64,000 nucleotides of DNA from Leifsonia virtsii (GCF_030433675.1 NZ_JAROCB010000001.1:741333-805332); one strand, 5' to 3'; shown: positions 26,827 through 37,766, counted from the stretch's first letter. Notes: generated by a model not told the origin, from the sequence alone. Program-made: numbers and translations.

Positions 26827-27555
26827 TCACCAGCGGCCGAGCGCCGCGTTCAGCACGGCGAGGGCCGCGGGTCCCGCGGTCGAGGTGCGCAGCACCGTCC
26901 CGCCCAGTCGCACCAGCTCTGCGCCGGCCGCGCGGAAGGCGTCCAGCTCCTGCGGCGCGATGCCGCCCTCCGGGCCCACGACGAGCACCAGGTCGCGGCC
27001 GTCCGGAACGACGGCCGTCAGCGCCGCCTCCGCGTCCGGCTCGAGCACGAGCACCCGTGCGCCCGCGGCCAGCGCCGCGACCTGCTTCGTCGTCGCCAGC
27101 TCCCGCACCTCGGGCGTCCACGCGCGGATGGACTGCTTGGCCGCCTCGCGCACGATGGTCGCCCAGCGCTCGCGGCCCTTCGCCACCTTCGCGCCCTCCC
27201 AGCGGGAGACCGAGCGGGACGCGGCCCACGGCACCACCGCGTCCACGCCGAGCTCCGTGGCCGCCTGCACCGCGAGCTCGTCGCGGTCGCCCTTCGCCAG
27301 CGCCTGCACGAGCGTGATCGTCGGCGCGGGTCGCTCGACGCGCGAGACCGCCTCCACGTCGATCGTCAGCTCGGCGTTGGTCGCCTCGATGACTTCTCCG
27401 GAGGCGACGAGGCCGCGGCCGTTCCCGATCAGCACCGACTCCCCCGGCCGCGTGCGGTTCACGGTCGCCGCGTGCTTGGCCTCGGCTCCGGTGAGGGACA
27501 GCCGGGCGCCGACCTCGACGTCCTCGAGGTCCTCGCGCAGATAGAGGGACGCCAT
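26827..27555 (-). CDS. rsmE: 16S rRNA (uracil1498-N3)-methyltransferase RsmE
   Basis: A 242-residue SPOUT methyltransferase acting on 16S rRNA. The N-terminal PUA-like domain has HAATVNRTRPGESVLIGNGRG; the C-terminal knot shows [34 protein letters not shown], and the SAM-binding LVVGPEGGIAPQELDAF and RLGGTVLRTSTAGPAAL blocks. Length is normal. It follows dnaJ by 7 nt, an order seen widely in Gram-positive bacteria. Confidence 0.96.
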   Translation of the reverse strand: MASLYLREDLEDVEVGARLSLTGAEAKHAATVNRTRPGESVLIGNGRGLVASGEVIEATNAELTIDVEAVSRVERPAPTITLVQALAKGDRDELAVQAATELGVDAVVPWAASRSVSRWEGAKVAKGRERWATIVREAAKQSIRAWTPEVRELATTKQVAALAAGARVLVLEPDAEAALTAVVPDGRDLVLVVGPEGGIAPQELDAFRAAGAELVRLGGTVLRTSTAGPAALAVLNAALGRW

Positions 27556-27562
27556 CGCCGGG

Positions 27563-28675
27563 CTACAGGTGGAGGAAGCGGTCGCGCAGCTTCGCGAACA
27601 GGCCCTGCTGGAAGCGCGCGAGCGACGGCTCCTGCGGCTTGTGGGTGGCCGCGAACTTCTTGATCAGCTCCTTCTCCTTGTGGTCGAGCTTCGTGGGCGT
27701 GACCACCTGGATGCCGACCCGCAGGTCGCCGCGGCCGGAGCCGCGCAGGTGCGTGATGCCGCGGTCCTTGACCGTGACGATGTCGGCGGACTGCGTCCCC
27801 GGCTTCAGCTCCAGCCGGATGTCGCCGTCGAGGGCCTTCACCGTCGCGGTGGTGCCGAGGATGGCATCCGTCATCGACAGCTCCAGCGTGCAGAGCAGGT
27901 CGTCGCCGTCGCGGCTGAACACCTCGTGGTGCTTCACCTTGATCTCGAGGTACAGGTCGCCGTTCGGGCCGCCTGCGGGGCCGGCCTCGCCGCTGCCGGG
28001 CATCTGCAGGCGCAGGCCCGTGTCGACGCCGGCGGGGATGTCGACCGGCACCGTTCGGCGGGCGCGCACGCGGCCCTGACCCTGGCAGGTGACGCACGGC
28101 GTCGCGATGACCGTGCCGTAACCGCGGCAGGTGCCGCAGGGGCTCGAGGTCATCACGTTGCCGAGCAGCGAGCGCACCGAGCGCTGGATGCTGCCGGTCC
28201 CGTGGCAGATGTCGCACGTCACCGGGTGGGTGCCCGGCTGGCAGCACGAGCCGTTGCACGTCTCGCAGACGACGGCCGTGTCGACCTCGAGGTCGCGGTG
28301 GGTGCCGAAGATGACCTCGTCGAGGTCGACCTCCACGCGCAGCAGGGCATCCTGGCCGCGCTCGCGCCGGGAGCGCGGGCCGCGTCCCTGGCCGCCCCCT
28401 CCGCCGAAGAAGGTCTCGAAGATATCGCTGAAGCCCGCGAAGTCGGCGCTCCCGCCACCGCCGAACCCGCCGGAGCCCCCGAGGTCGTACTGCTGCCGCT
28501 GCTGCGGGTCGCTGAGCACGTCATAGGCATGCGTCACCAGCTTGAACCGCTCCTGCGCCTCGGCGCTCGGGTTCACGTCCGGGTGCAGCTCGCGCGCGAG
28601 CCGGCGGTACGCCTTCTTGATCTCGTCGGGGCTGGCGTCGCGCTCGACGCCGAGGACTTCATAGTGGTCGGCCAC
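27563..28675 (-). CDS. dnaJ: chaperone DnaJ (DnaJ2-type)
   Basis: A 370-residue type I J-protein that stimulates DnaK. J-domain HPD is at residues 31-33, followed by a Gly/Phe-rich segment, a zinc-finger region with four Cys pairs ([32 protein letters not shown]) and two beta-rich substrate-binding domains. The first Cys repeat lacks the final Gly (CxxCxGxC). Being beside hrcA rather than dnaK marks it as the hrcA-linked paralogue common in actinobacteria; a second dnaJ near dnaK is to be expected elsewhere. The GTG at 28675 is the natural start. It should be controlled from the CIRCE element upstream of hrcA. Confidence 0.96.
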   Translation of the reverse strand: MADHYEVLGVERDASPDEIKKAYRRLARELHPDVNPSAEAQERFKLVTHAYDVLSDPQQRQQYDLGGSGGFGGGGSADFAGFSDIFETFFGGGGGQGRGPRSRRERGQDALLRVEVDLDEVIFGTHRDLEVDTAVVCETCNGSCCQPGTHPVTCDICHGTGSIQRSVRSLLGNVMTSSPCGTCRGYGTVIATPCVTCQGQGRVRARRTVPVDIPAGVDTGLRLQMPGSGEAGPAGGPNGDLYLEIKVKHHEVFSRDGDDLLCTLELSMTDAILGTTATVKALDGDIRLELKPGTQSADIVTVKDRGITHLRGSGRGDLRVGIQVVTPTKLDHKEKELIKKFAATHKPQEPSLARFQQGLFAKLRDRFLHL

Positions 28676-28724
28676 GTGGGCTGTTCCTTACTTCGATCGT
28701 TCGCTGTTCTTCGCTTCCGGCGGC

Positions 28725-29747
28725 CTACTGGTCGCCGAGCAGCCGGGAGAGGTAGCGGGCGACGGCCCGGACGGCCGCCATGTTGCCCGAGTAGTCCATG
28801 CGGAGCGGGCCGAGCAGGCCCACGCGGGCGACATCCGACCCCGCGGCACTGTAACCGCTGGAGAGGACGGATGCTTCCGTCAGCCCGAAGCCGGCGTTCT
28901 CGCGCCCGATGCTGACGGCGACGCCGTGCTGGTCGGTCGCCATCTCGTCGAACAGGCGCAGCAGCACCACCTGCTCCTCGATCGCCTCCAGCACCGGGGT
29001 GATGCTGCCCGGGAAGTCGAGCTCGGTGCGCACCAGGTTGGCGGCGCCCGCCATCACCAGCTTCTCCTGCCGGTTGGCGGCGATCTGGTCGAGCAGGGCG
29101 CTGGCCACCGGCTCCACAAGGGCGCGCGTGCGCTCGGTCAGGGCCTCCGGCAGCTCCTTGAGCCGGGCGGTCGCCTCGCCGAGCGTCAGGCCGGCCGCGG
29201 CGCCGTTGATCGCGCCGCGGATCTCCGCCACATCCTCGTCGGTCAGCTCGGTCGCCGGCTCGATCACGCGCTGCTCGACGGCGCCCGAGTCGGTGATGAG
29301 CACGCTCAGCAGCCGGCGCGGGGCCAGCGACACCAGCTCGATGTGCCGGATGCGCGAGCGCGCCACCGACGGGTACTGCACCAGTGCGACCTGGTTGGTC
29401 AGCTGCGACAGCAGACGGACCGTGCGCGACAGCACGTCGTCGAAGTCGGCCGACGCTCCGAGGAACGTCTCGATCGCCGTCCGCTGCGCGGAGCTGAGCG
29501 GGCGCACCTCGGCCAGGTGGTCGACGAAGAGCCGGTAGCCCTTGTCGGTGGGGACGCGGCCCGAGGAGGTGTGCGGGGCCGCGATCAGCTCCTCCTCCTC
29601 CAGCAGCGCCATGTCGTTGCGGATGGTCGCCGCCGACACCCCGAAGGAGTGCCGCTCGACGATGCTCTTGGAGCCGACCGGCTCCCGCGACGCGACGTAG
29701 TCCTGCACGATGACGCGCAGCACCTCAAGGCTGCGTTCCGAGACCAT
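28725..29747 (-). CDS. hrcA: heat-inducible transcription repressor HrcA
   Basis: A 340-residue repressor of class I heat-shock genes. The N-terminal winged helix reads SLEVLRVIVQDYVASREPVGSKSIVERHSFGVSAATIRNDMALLEEE, followed by the SSGRVPTDKGYRLFVDHL segment, and the C-terminal domain ends with GPLRMDYSGNMAAVRAVARYLSRLLG. Length is normal. Its own promoter contains a CIRCE operator, so it is autoregulated and co-regulates dnaJ. GGGAGGCGGAG lies right before the ATG. Confidence 0.97.
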   Translation of the reverse strand: MVSERSLEVLRVIVQDYVASREPVGSKSIVERHSFGVSAATIRNDMALLEEEELIAAPHTSSGRVPTDKGYRLFVDHLAEVRPLSSAQRTAIETFLGASADFDDVLSRTVRLLSQLTNQVALVQYPSVARSRIRHIELVSLAPRRLLSVLITDSGAVEQRVIEPATELTDEDVAEIRGAINGAAAGLTLGEATARLKELPEALTERTRALVEPVASALLDQIAANRQEKLVMAGAANLVRTELDFPGSITPVLEAIEEQVVLLRLFDEMATDQHGVAVSIGRENAGFGLTEASVLSSGYSAAGSDVARVGLLGPLRMDYSGNMAAVRAVARYLSRLLGDQ

Positions 29748-29768
29748 CTCCGCCTCCCGTCGACCGAT

Positions 29769-29795
29769 TTAGCACTCGTGGTTCCTGAGTGCCAA
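29769..29795. promoter_or_regulatory. CIRCE operator upstream of hrcA
   Basis: TTAGCACTC, nine bases, then GAGTGCCAA: the standard CIRCE arrangement with one mismatch in the second arm. It begins 22 bp before the hrcA ATG, placing it between the -10 box and the start codon, where bound HrcA would block initiation. Confidence 0.93.
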
Positions 29796-29800
29796 TCCTA
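29795..29800 (-). promoter_or_regulatory. -10 box of the hrcA-dnaJ promoter
   Basis: TAGGAT on the minus strand overlaps the outer base of the CIRCE element, so the predicted transcription start lies inside the operator. The -35 region shows no good match. Confidence 0.5.
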
Positions 29801-29825
29801 CCGCGCAGAAACGCGCGCCGGATGA

Positions 29826-29855
29826 TTGCTGGCTGTGACACGGTCGCAGTACCGT
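29826..29855 (+). promoter_or_regulatory. candidate promoter of the first DUF4870 gene
   Basis: TTGCTG (29826-29831), 18-bp spacer and TACCGT (29850-29855). The transcript would have a leader of about 45 nt with GAAAGGG before the ATG at 29906. Confidence 0.45.
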
Positions 29856-29905
29856 ATGTGCACCGGCTCGGCAGCGCCGCAGCCGATCACGAAAGGGTTC
29901 CGCAC

Positions 29906-30397
29906 ATGTCAGACCCGAACCAGCCCAACGACCCCAACGCCGGGGTCCCGCCGCAGCCGGGAGCCGTGCCCCCGCAGCAGCCCTACGCTCAGCCCGCCGG
30001 CGGCCCGCAGCAGCCGTACGCGCCATCCGCCGCCGCTGCCCCGCTCGACGCCGCGCAGGACAAGCAGTGGGCGGCCTTCGCCCACCTCGGCGGCATCCTG
30101 TGGTTCCTCCCCTCGCTCATCATCTGGCTGGTGTTCAAGGACCGCGGCCGGCTGACCGACCAGGAGGCCAAGGAAGCCCTCAACTGGCAGATCACCTGGA
30201 TCATCGCCTGGGTGGCCTCGCAGGTGATCGGGATCATCATCGGCAGCTTCACCTACGGCGTCGGCTACCTGCTGTTCGGCCTGCTCATCCCGTGGGCGCT
30301 GTACATCGTGAACCTCGTGTTCTCGATCCTCGGCTTCGTGCGGGTGAACGGCGGCGGCACCTACCGCTACCCGGTGAACTTCCGGTTCATCAAGTAG
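29906..30397 (+). CDS. DUF4870 membrane protein
   Basis: A 163-residue small membrane protein of unknown function. About 50 residues of Pro/Gln/Ala-rich sequence (PQPGAVPPQQPYAQP) precede a DUF4870 domain: AQDKQWAAFAHLGGILWFLPSLI, VFKDRG, then two or three transmembrane helices and a final YRYPVNFRFIK motif. The ATG at 29906 has GAAAGGG before it. A shorter paralogue follows after 94 bp; the two appear to be a tandem duplication. The gene is divergent from hrcA. Confidence 0.88.
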   Translation: MSDPNQPNDPNAGVPPQPGAVPPQQPYAQPAGGPQQPYAPSAAAAPLDAAQDKQWAAFAHLGGILWFLPSLIIWLVFKDRGRLTDQEAKEALNWQITWIIAWVASQVIGIIIGSFTYGVGYLLFGLLIPWALYIVNLVFSILGFVRVNGGGTYRYPVNFRFIK

Positions 30398-30491
30398 CGG
30401 AGCGTTCAGGCTCTTTTCAGTTTCGGGATGCGAGCCCTAGGCTGGGGGCGACCATGTCCACCCCTGCCCATGTACAGAGGAGAACAGAACG

Positions 30492-30875
30492 ATGTCCGCG
30501 ACACCCCCGCCCCCGCCGCCCCAGCAGCCCTACGGTGGCAGAGCGCAGCAGCTGAGCCCCGCCGACGAGAAGCTCTGGGCCACCCTGATCCAGATCGGGG
30601 GCATCCTGTTCAACTGGATCCCCGCCCTCATCGGGTACCTGGTGCTGAAGGACCGCGGTCCGTTCGTGCGCGCCCACTCGGCGACCGCGCTGAACTTCCA
30701 GATCACGATCTTCATCGCCTACGTCGTCGGCGGCATCCTGTCGATCGTCGTGGTCGGCATCTTCATCATCCTGGCGGCCTGGGTGCTGAACATCGTGTTC
30801 AGCATCATCGCCGCGGTGAAAGCCAACCAGGGTGAGTTCTACACCTACCCGATCGCGATCAAGTTCGTCAGCTGA
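30492..30875 (+). CDS. DUF4870 membrane protein (paralogue of the preceding gene)
   Basis: A 127-residue protein with the same plan: a shorter Pro-rich start (PPPPPPQQPYGG), LSPADEKLWATLIQIGGIL, VLKDRGPFVRAHSATALNFQ, two transmembrane helices, and a YTYPIAIKFVS end. The domain pattern (KDRG, LN[FW]QI, FxxxAxVxAN or VRVN, YxYPxxxxFx) is shared with the upstream gene. GAGGAGAACAG before the ATG provides a ribosome site. Role unknown. Confidence 0.88.
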   Translation: MSATPPPPPPQQPYGGRAQQLSPADEKLWATLIQIGGILFNWIPALIGYLVLKDRGPFVRAHSATALNFQITIFIAYVVGGILSIVVVGIFIILAAWVLNIVFSIIAAVKANQGEFYTYPIAIKFVS

Positions 30876-30894
30876 CCCGACGCGCTCGGACGGA

Positions 30895-30932
30895 GCCGCC
30901 CCCGCGGGATCGATGAGATCCGCGGGGGCGGC
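30895..30932. terminator. bidirectional terminator between DUF4870 and hemW genes
   Basis: A perfect 13-bp stem (GCCGCCCCCGCGG with CCGCGGGGGCGGC), loop 12 nt flanked by GATC on both sides, followed by TTCTC. It fills the gap between convergent stops, 19 bp after the DUF4870 stop and 3 bp before the hemW stop. Confidence 0.85.
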
Positions 30933-30935
30933 TTC

Positions 30936-32213
30936 TCATGTCCGCCGGGCGATCTCGACCGGCGCCGAGTCTTGAGGCTGGGCGACGTCCTCCGCCAGCA
31001 GTCGCCGCACCACCGCGTCCGCCAGCAGCCGGCCGCGCTGCGTCAGCACGATCGACCCGCGCAGGGCGGCGCGCCCGTCCACCAGACCGTCGGCGATGAG
31101 GCCGGGCACCTCTCGACGGCCGGCCTCTCGGAGTTCGTCGACCCCGAGTCCGTCGCGGATGCGGCTGAGCAGCAGCACACGCTCCACCTGGCGCGTCTCG
31201 GCGTCGAGCGTCTCCCGCCCGGCCGCGGGCGACTCCCCCGCCAGCACGCGCTGGGCGTAGGCGGCGGGATGCTTCACGTTCCACCAGCGCACGCCGCCGA
31301 CATGGCTGTGCGCGCCGGGGCCGACGCCCCACCAGTCGTGGCCGAGCCAGTACGCGAGGTTGTGCCGGGAGCGGTGGGCCGTGTCCGTCGCCCAGTTGCT
31401 CACCTCGTACCAGTCGTAGCCGGCCTCGGCGAGCCGCGCGTCCGCCAGCTCGTACATGTCGGCTTCGAGGTCGTCGTCGGGCTCGGGAACCTGCCCGGAG
31501 CGGATCTGCCGCGCCAGCTTCGTGCCGGGCTCGACGATGAGCGCGTACGCCGACAGATGGTCGGGCGCGCACGCGAGCGCCGTGTCGAGGCTGCGCGACC
31601 AGTCGTCGAGCGACTCCCCCGGCGTCCCGTAGATCAGGTCGAGGCTCACCTGCAGCCCGGCGTCGCGCGCCCACCCGACGACCAGCGGGATGCGCGCCGG
31701 GTCGTGCGTGCGCTCCAGCGTCTCGAGCACGTGCGGGACGGCCGACTGCATCCCGAAGGACACCCGTGTGAAGCCGGCGTCGGCGAGCCGGCGCAGGTCG
31801 TCGGCATCGACCGAGTCCGGGTTCGCCTCGGTCGTCACCTCGGCGCCGTCGGCCAGCCCCCAGGCGTCGCGGACCGCGCCGAGCATCGCCGCCAGGTCGC
31901 CGGGCGGGAGCAGCGTCGGGGTGCCGCCGCCGAAGAACACGGTCGACACGGGACGCGCCGGCAGTCCGCTGCCCTCGAGCGCCGCCGCCGCGAACCCGAC
32001 CTCGCGCACCGCGTGCCCGGCGTAGTCGGACTGGGAGACACCGCGCAGCTCGGTGGCCGTGTAGGTGTTGAAGTCGCAGTAACCGCAGCGCACCCGGCAG
32101 AACGGGACGTGCAGGTAGACGCCGAAGTCGCGCTCGGCCGCGCCCTCGGCGGCGGACGCGGGCAGCAGTCCGTCGGCCGGGGCCGGGTCGCCGACCGGCA
32201 GGATGCTCGGCAT
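30936..32213 (-). CDS. hemW: HemW (radical SAM coproporphyrinogen oxidase-like, heme chaperone)
   Basis: A 425-residue radical SAM protein. The cluster motif is Cys39, Cys43, Cys46 (CRVRCGYC), preceded by GVYLHVPF and followed by DFNTYT. Other blocks are VFFGGGTPTLLP, TTEANPDSVD, FGMQSAVPHVLETLERTHD and SLDLIYGTPGES. CX3CX2C without a fourth upstream Cys fits HemW rather than coproporphyrinogen oxidase HemN; HemW is a heme trafficking protein, so the older name is misleading. The ATG at 32213 overlaps the stop of the DUF1990 gene (TGATG). Confidence 0.93.
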   Translation of the reverse strand: MPSILPVGDPAPADGLLPASAAEGAAERDFGVYLHVPFCRVRCGYCDFNTYTATELRGVSQSDYAGHAVREVGFAAAALEGSGLPARPVSTVFFGGGTPTLLPPGDLAAMLGAVRDAWGLADGAEVTTEANPDSVDADDLRRLADAGFTRVSFGMQSAVPHVLETLERTHDPARIPLVVGWARDAGLQVSLDLIYGTPGESLDDWSRSLDTALACAPDHLSAYALIVEPGTKLARQIRSGQVPEPDDDLEADMYELADARLAEAGYDWYEVSNWATDTAHRSRHNLAYWLGHDWWGVGPGAHSHVGGVRWWNVKHPAAYAQRVLAGESPAAGRETLDAETRQVERVLLLSRIRDGLGVDELREAGRREVPGLIADGLVDGRAALRGSIVLTQRGRLLADAVVRRLLAEDVAQPQDSAPVEIARRT

Positions 32214-32878
32214 CAGGCGGAGCTCGCGGGGTGGAGCGCGCGCAGGTAGCGGGCCGTGTAGCGGCGCTGCACCATCGACAGGACCGGCGACGTCAGCCGG
32301 TAGAACGCGTTGGACGGCCGCGACAGGGCGCGCAGGACGAACCACACGGTCCCGTCGTCGCGCTGCTCGACCAGGAACAGCTCCTCGCCGCTCTCCGGGT
32401 GACCGTGCAGCGTGCCGTAGGCGAAGCCGCGGCGGTGCGGCTCGTCGACGACATAGACCACGCGGATCGGCGCGGACACCTTGAACGGGCCGAACGGGAT
32501 CTTGAGCACGGCGGTCATCCCGTTGCGCACGAACGGCGTGCCGTCGTCGGCGAAGACGTCCTCCTCGGTGCGGTTGGCGCGCATCCGCACCGGAGTGCCG
32601 TCCGGGCCGAACTCGACGCCCTCGTACTGGACGCCGGTGCCCTCCTGCACGTCGGTGACGAGGATGCCGCTCCCCTTCTGCACGCCCCAGGCCATGAGCG
32701 CCGTGGCCGCGGCCTCGAAGCGCTCGTCGCCGCTGCCCAGCCGGACCTTGCGCTCCAGCGGCTTGTAGCCCTTCGGCGGGTAGTACAGCAGGTCGGCCGC
32801 CTGGGTGCCGCCGACCGCCCCGTACGTGACGGGTTGGTCGGTGAAGGTCGAGCGACGCATGTACTCATCTTCCGTCAT
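32213..32878 (-). CDS. DUF1990 family protein
   Basis: A 221-residue DUF1990 protein of unknown function, similar in kind to plant and actinobacterial proteins. The family blocks are VTYGAVGGTQAADLLYYPPKGYKPLERKVRLGSG, ALMAWGVQKGSGILV, then FGPFKVSAPIRVVYVVDEPHRRGFAYGTLHGHPESGEELFLVE, and FYRLTSPVLSMVQRRYTARYLRALH at the end. No enzyme motif is recognisable. The start could be the ATG at 32878 or the Met six codons later (MRRSTFTDQP); both keep the domain. Confidence 0.85.
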   Translation of the reverse strand: MTEDEYMRRSTFTDQPVTYGAVGGTQAADLLYYPPKGYKPLERKVRLGSGDERFEAAATALMAWGVQKGSGILVTDVQEGTGVQYEGVEFGPDGTPVRMRANRTEEDVFADDGTPFVRNGMTAVLKIPFGPFKVSAPIRVVYVVDEPHRRGFAYGTLHGHPESGEELFLVEQRDDGTVWFVLRALSRPSNAFYRLTSPVLSMVQRRYTARYLRALHPASSA

Positions 32879-32923
32879 GGGCGACGGGTTCGCGAAACGC
32901 CGGTTCCGGATGCCGGCGCAGGA

Positions 32924-33202
32924 CTACTTCTTGTCCTTCTTCTCGGTGTCGCCGAAAGGCGCAGACGACGACAGCCCCGGCGGTGCTGCGTCGACAAGCT
33001 TCTGGCGCGCGAGCTCAACGAGCTTCGCGGCAGCATCGAAACTCACGCTGACGGTCCCGAACGAATTGAAGGTGAGCGCACCATCATGCCCGTCATCGCG
33101 GAACACCTCGAGCAGCCGCTCGCCGCTGGCGTCGACGAGCTCTACCGCAATTCCATCCCGAGTAGAGACGTCACTCGCGATCTGGAAGCGATAGGGTCCC
33201 AT
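32924..33202 (-). CDS. small hypothetical protein downstream of lepA
   Basis: A 92-residue protein not recognised by me. It is probably mostly beta strand (GIAVELVDASGERLLEVF, ALTFNSFGTVSVSF) with one helix (DAAAKLVELARQKLVD). It ends in FGDTEKKDKK, resembling the [12 protein letters not shown] end of LepA just upstream. The ATG at 33202 is chosen because GAAAGG lies 8 nt before it; a GTG at 33211 would bypass that site. It starts 20 bp after the lepA stop, so it is very probably in the same transcript. Confidence 0.7.
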   Translation of the reverse strand: MGPYRFQIASDVSTRDGIAVELVDASGERLLEVFRDDGHDGALTFNSFGTVSVSFDAAAKLVELARQKLVDAAPPGLSSSAPFGDTEKKDKK

Positions 33203-33222
33203 TCGCCTCACCTTTCAAAGAT

Positions 33223-35079
<1,857 letters not shown>

Positions 35080-35148
35080 CGTCCGGCCATTCTCCCATGA
35101 ACGCTCGTCGCCCGGGCGCACCCCGCCCCGGCCACTGCCCGCCTCAGC

Positions 35149-36369
35149 TCAGGCGAAGCGCTCGGACCGCTCGACGATGCGCGCGGCGCCGTCCTCCCAG
35201 CGGTAGACCTCGGAACCGCCGATGAACACGCGCTCGGCGCGCGAGTTCACATCCAGCGGGTCTCCGGACCAAACGACCACGTCGCCGTCAAGCCCGGGGG
35301 TCAGCGAGCCGACCCGGTCGTCGAGGCGGAGGAACGCGGCCGGGTTGACCGTCAGCGCCTCCAGCGCGGTCTGCCGGGGCAGCCCGTCCTTCACGGCGAG
35401 GGCGGCCTGGTAGACGAGGAAGTTGATCGGTACGACCGGGTGGTCCGTCGTGATGGCGACCCGGACGCCGGCCGCGGCGAGGGTGGCGAGGTTCGCGATC
35501 GCGCGGTCGCGCAGCTCCACCTTCGACCGGGAGGTGAACATCGGACCGAAGATCACCGGGATGTCGCGCTCGGCGAGCACGTCGGCGATCTTGTGCGCCT
35601 CGGTGCCGTGGTTGACCACCAGCCGGTAGCCGAACTCGTCGGCGAGCCGAAGCGCCGTGGCGATGTCGTCGTGGCGGTGGGTGTGCTGGTCCCAGGCGAG
35701 TTCGCCCTCGAGCACCCGGACCAGCGTCTCCTTCGCCAGGTCGCGGTCGAACGGCTTGCCCTCGACCTGAGCGTGCTGTCGCTGGGTGCGGTAGTTCTGG
35801 GCGGCGACGAAGGCCTCGCGGATGATCATGGCGACGCCGAGACGCGTGCTCGGCGTCTGGTTCTTGCCGCCGTAGACCCGCTTCGGGTTCTCGCCGAGCG
35901 CCGACTTCACGCTGACGGCCTCGCGGATCACCTGCTCGTCGATGGTGCGACCGCCCCAGGTCTTGATGGCGACCGTCTGGCCACCGATCGGGTTGCCCGA
36001 GCCCGGCTTGACGACGACGGAGGTGACACCTCCGGAGAGGGCGTCGCGGAAGCCCTCGTCGTCGATGTTGATGGCGTCGATCGCGCGGACCGCGGCCGTG
36101 TTGGGCGTGGTCATCTCGTTGGTGTCGTCGCCCGCGGGACCGTTGGCCTCCTCATGGATGCCGACGTGGCCGTGCGACTCGATGAAGCCGGGGAGCACCC
36201 ACTTGCCCGCGGCATCGACGACCGTCGCGTCGTCGGGCACCCGCACGTCGTCCGCGCCGCCCACCGCCTCGATGACGCCGTCCCGGACGAGGACGACGCC
36301 GTTCTCGATGGGCTCCTGGGAGACCGGGACGACGTAACCGTTGACGATGGCGAAGGTGGTGGAAGTCAT
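35149..36369 (-). CDS. amidohydrolase family protein
   Basis: A 406-residue metal-dependent hydrolase. The HxH-like site is His66/His68 (ESHGHVGIHEE), followed by the conserved KPGSGNPIGGQ and KTWGG, DQHTHRHDDI, VVNHGTEAHKI and TTDHPVVP (likely metal-binding His and Asp). The N-terminal beta-sandwich (VNGYVVPVSQEPIENGVVLVRDG) and closing GSLTPGLDGDVVVWSGDPLD are typical. It resembles the imidazolonepropionase-like group, whose members often act on unknown amides. Substrate not assigned. The start lies 6 nt after TAGGCT. Confidence 0.9.
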   Translation of the reverse strand: MTSTTFAIVNGYVVPVSQEPIENGVVLVRDGVIEAVGGADDVRVPDDATVVDAAGKWVLPGFIESHGHVGIHEEANGPAGDDTNEMTTPNTAAVRAIDAINIDDEGFRDALSGGVTSVVVKPGSGNPIGGQTVAIKTWGGRTIDEQVIREAVSVKSALGENPKRVYGGKNQTPSTRLGVAMIIREAFVAAQNYRTQRQHAQVEGKPFDRDLAKETLVRVLEGELAWDQHTHRHDDIATALRLADEFGYRLVVNHGTEAHKIADVLAERDIPVIFGPMFTSRSKVELRDRAIANLATLAAAGVRVAITTDHPVVPINFLVYQAALAVKDGLPRQTALEALTVNPAAFLRLDDRVGSLTPGLDGDVVVWSGDPLDVNSRAERVFIGGSEVYRWEDGAARIVERSERFA

Positions 36370-36375
36370 GGCTCG

Positions 36376-36381
36376 AGCCTA
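36376..36381 (-). promoter_or_regulatory. -10 box of a leaderless amidohydrolase promoter
   Basis: TAGGCT on the minus strand, six bases (CGAGCC) before the ATG. Confidence 0.5.
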
Positions 36382-36457
36382 CGCGCGGCCGATCGGGCGG
36401 GAACCGCGTCCAGCGGATCTGTGGAATGCTCGTCGGCCGAGCGCGTTGTGGAGAAGT

Positions 36458-37339
36458 ATGAACATCCTCCTGACCGGCGCGACCGGCTTCATCGGCTCCT
36501 CCGTCCTCCCCCGGCTCCTCGACGAGGGCCACACCGTGACCGCGCTGGTGCGCGACGAGGAGAAGGCCGCCGTCGTTCGGTCGGCCGGCGCCACGGCCCT
36601 CGTCGGCGACGCGGCCGACGCGGCCCTGGTGGAGCGGGCGGCGCGCGAGAGCGACGGCGTCATCCACCTCGCCTCGTCGAAGCACGTCGACGCGGTGCTG
36701 GTGCCCGCGGTGCTCGCGGGGCTCGCCGGATCGGGCGCGCCGTTCGTCCACACCGGCGGCATCTGGACCTACGGCAGCAGTGACGACATCACCGAGCTGT
36801 CTCCCGTCGCCCCGCCGGCGCTGACCGCCTGGCGCGGAACGGCCGAGGCGCTCGTGCTGGGAGCGGACGGCGTGCGCGGGACCGTCATCGTCCCCTCGAT
36901 CGTCTACGGCCACGGCAAGGGACTGCCGAACCTCATCGTGGACGCGCCGCGCACCGAGGGCGCCGCCCCCGCGCTTCGCCTCATCGGCGACGGCTCGCAG
37001 CACTGGGCGACGGTCCACGTCGACGACCTCGCGGCCCTCTACGTGCTGGCCCTCGAGCACGGCGCCGCCGGCTCGGTCTACATCGGCGCCAGCGGGCACA
37101 ACCCGACGGTGCGGGAGCTCGGCGAAGTCGCCGCAGAGGCGGCGGCCCTCGCGGGCGGCGTGGTGGCGGAGTCGGCCGAGGAAACCGCTGCGCGGATCGG
37201 CGAGGGCCTCACGGAGGCGCTGCTGCTCGACCAGCAGGCGGGTGGCGCCAAGGCGCGGATCGACCTCGGCTGGGAGCCGAACGGCCCGGCGCTGACCGAG
37301 GAGCTGCTCGTCGGCTCGTACGCCCCCGCACGCGTCTGA
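36458..37339 (+). CDS. NAD(P)-dependent epimerase/dehydratase-like SDR
   Basis: A 293-residue extended/atypical short-chain dehydrogenase. The Rossmann motif GATGFIG is at residues 7-13, with VRDEEKAAVVRSAGA for cofactor ribose recognition, HTGGIWTYGSSDD, VPSIVYGHGKG, and WATVHVDDLAALYVLALEH. The usual catalytic YxxxK is not evident; instead there is an atypical WTYGSS segment, so the activity may differ from sugar epimerases. The ATG at 36458 has GGAG four bases before it. It is divergent from the amidohydrolase gene (88 bp). Confidence 0.88.
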   Translation: MNILLTGATGFIGSSVLPRLLDEGHTVTALVRDEEKAAVVRSAGATALVGDAADAALVERAARESDGVIHLASSKHVDAVLVPAVLAGLAGSGAPFVHTGGIWTYGSSDDITELSPVAPPALTAWRGTAEALVLGADGVRGTVIVPSIVYGHGKGLPNLIVDAPRTEGAAPALRLIGDGSQHWATVHVDDLAALYVLALEHGAAGSVYIGASGHNPTVRELGEVAAEAAALAGGVVAESAEETAARIGEGLTEALLLDQQAGGAKARIDLGWEPNGPALTEELLVGSYAPARV

Positions 37340-37371
37340 TCCGGACCCGGGAACGCGCCGGGGCGTCGGTT

Positions 37372-37401
37372 TTGCCGGGACACGGCCACCGCTGGTAAAG
37401 T
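37372..37401 (+). promoter_or_regulatory. candidate rpsT promoter
   Basis: TTGCCG (37372-37377), an 18-bp spacer and TAAAGT (37396-37401). It would give rpsT a leader of about 98 nt, as is usual for this ribosomal gene. Confidence 0.5.
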
Positions 37402-37505
37402 GGTTTGTTGGCTTGCGTGTGGATGTGTCCGCACGAAACGCCGCAAGGCGCCCTCTCCGCTGAGCGGCACATCCCTAACTCATCACGAAACGAAAGTGAC
37501 CACTC

Positions 37506-37766
37506 GTGGCAAACATCAAGTCGCAGATCAAGCGCAACCGCACCAACAAGAAGGCGCAGGAGCGCAACAAGGCCGTCAAGAGCGAGCTCAAGACCGCCAT
37601 CCGCGCCACCCGTGAGGCCGTCGTCGCCGGCGACAAGGAGAAGGCGACCGCGGCGCTGCGTCTCGCCGCGAAGAAGATCGACAAGGCGGCCAGCAAGGGC
37701 GTCATCCACAAGAACCAGGCGGCGAACCGCAAGTCGGCCATCGCCAAGCAGGTCGCCGCGCTCTAA
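37506..37766 (+). CDS. rpsT: 30S ribosomal protein S20
   Basis: An 86-residue S20 with the hallmark [30 protein letters not shown] start and [24 protein letters not shown] end. It starts with GTG, which is common for S20 genes and links to its known translational control. It has its own promoter and is convergent with holA; the close link with holA is a general bacterial feature. Confidence 0.98.
   Translation: MANIKSQIKRNRTNKKAQERNKAVKSELKTAIRATREAVVAGDKEKATAALRLAAKKIDKAASKGVIHKNQAANRKSAIAKQVAAL

Noticed and set aside
36458-37339. Classical UDP-glucose 4-epimerase assignment for the SDR
   Set aside because: The typical catalytic YxxxK is not seen, so only the fold is claimed.
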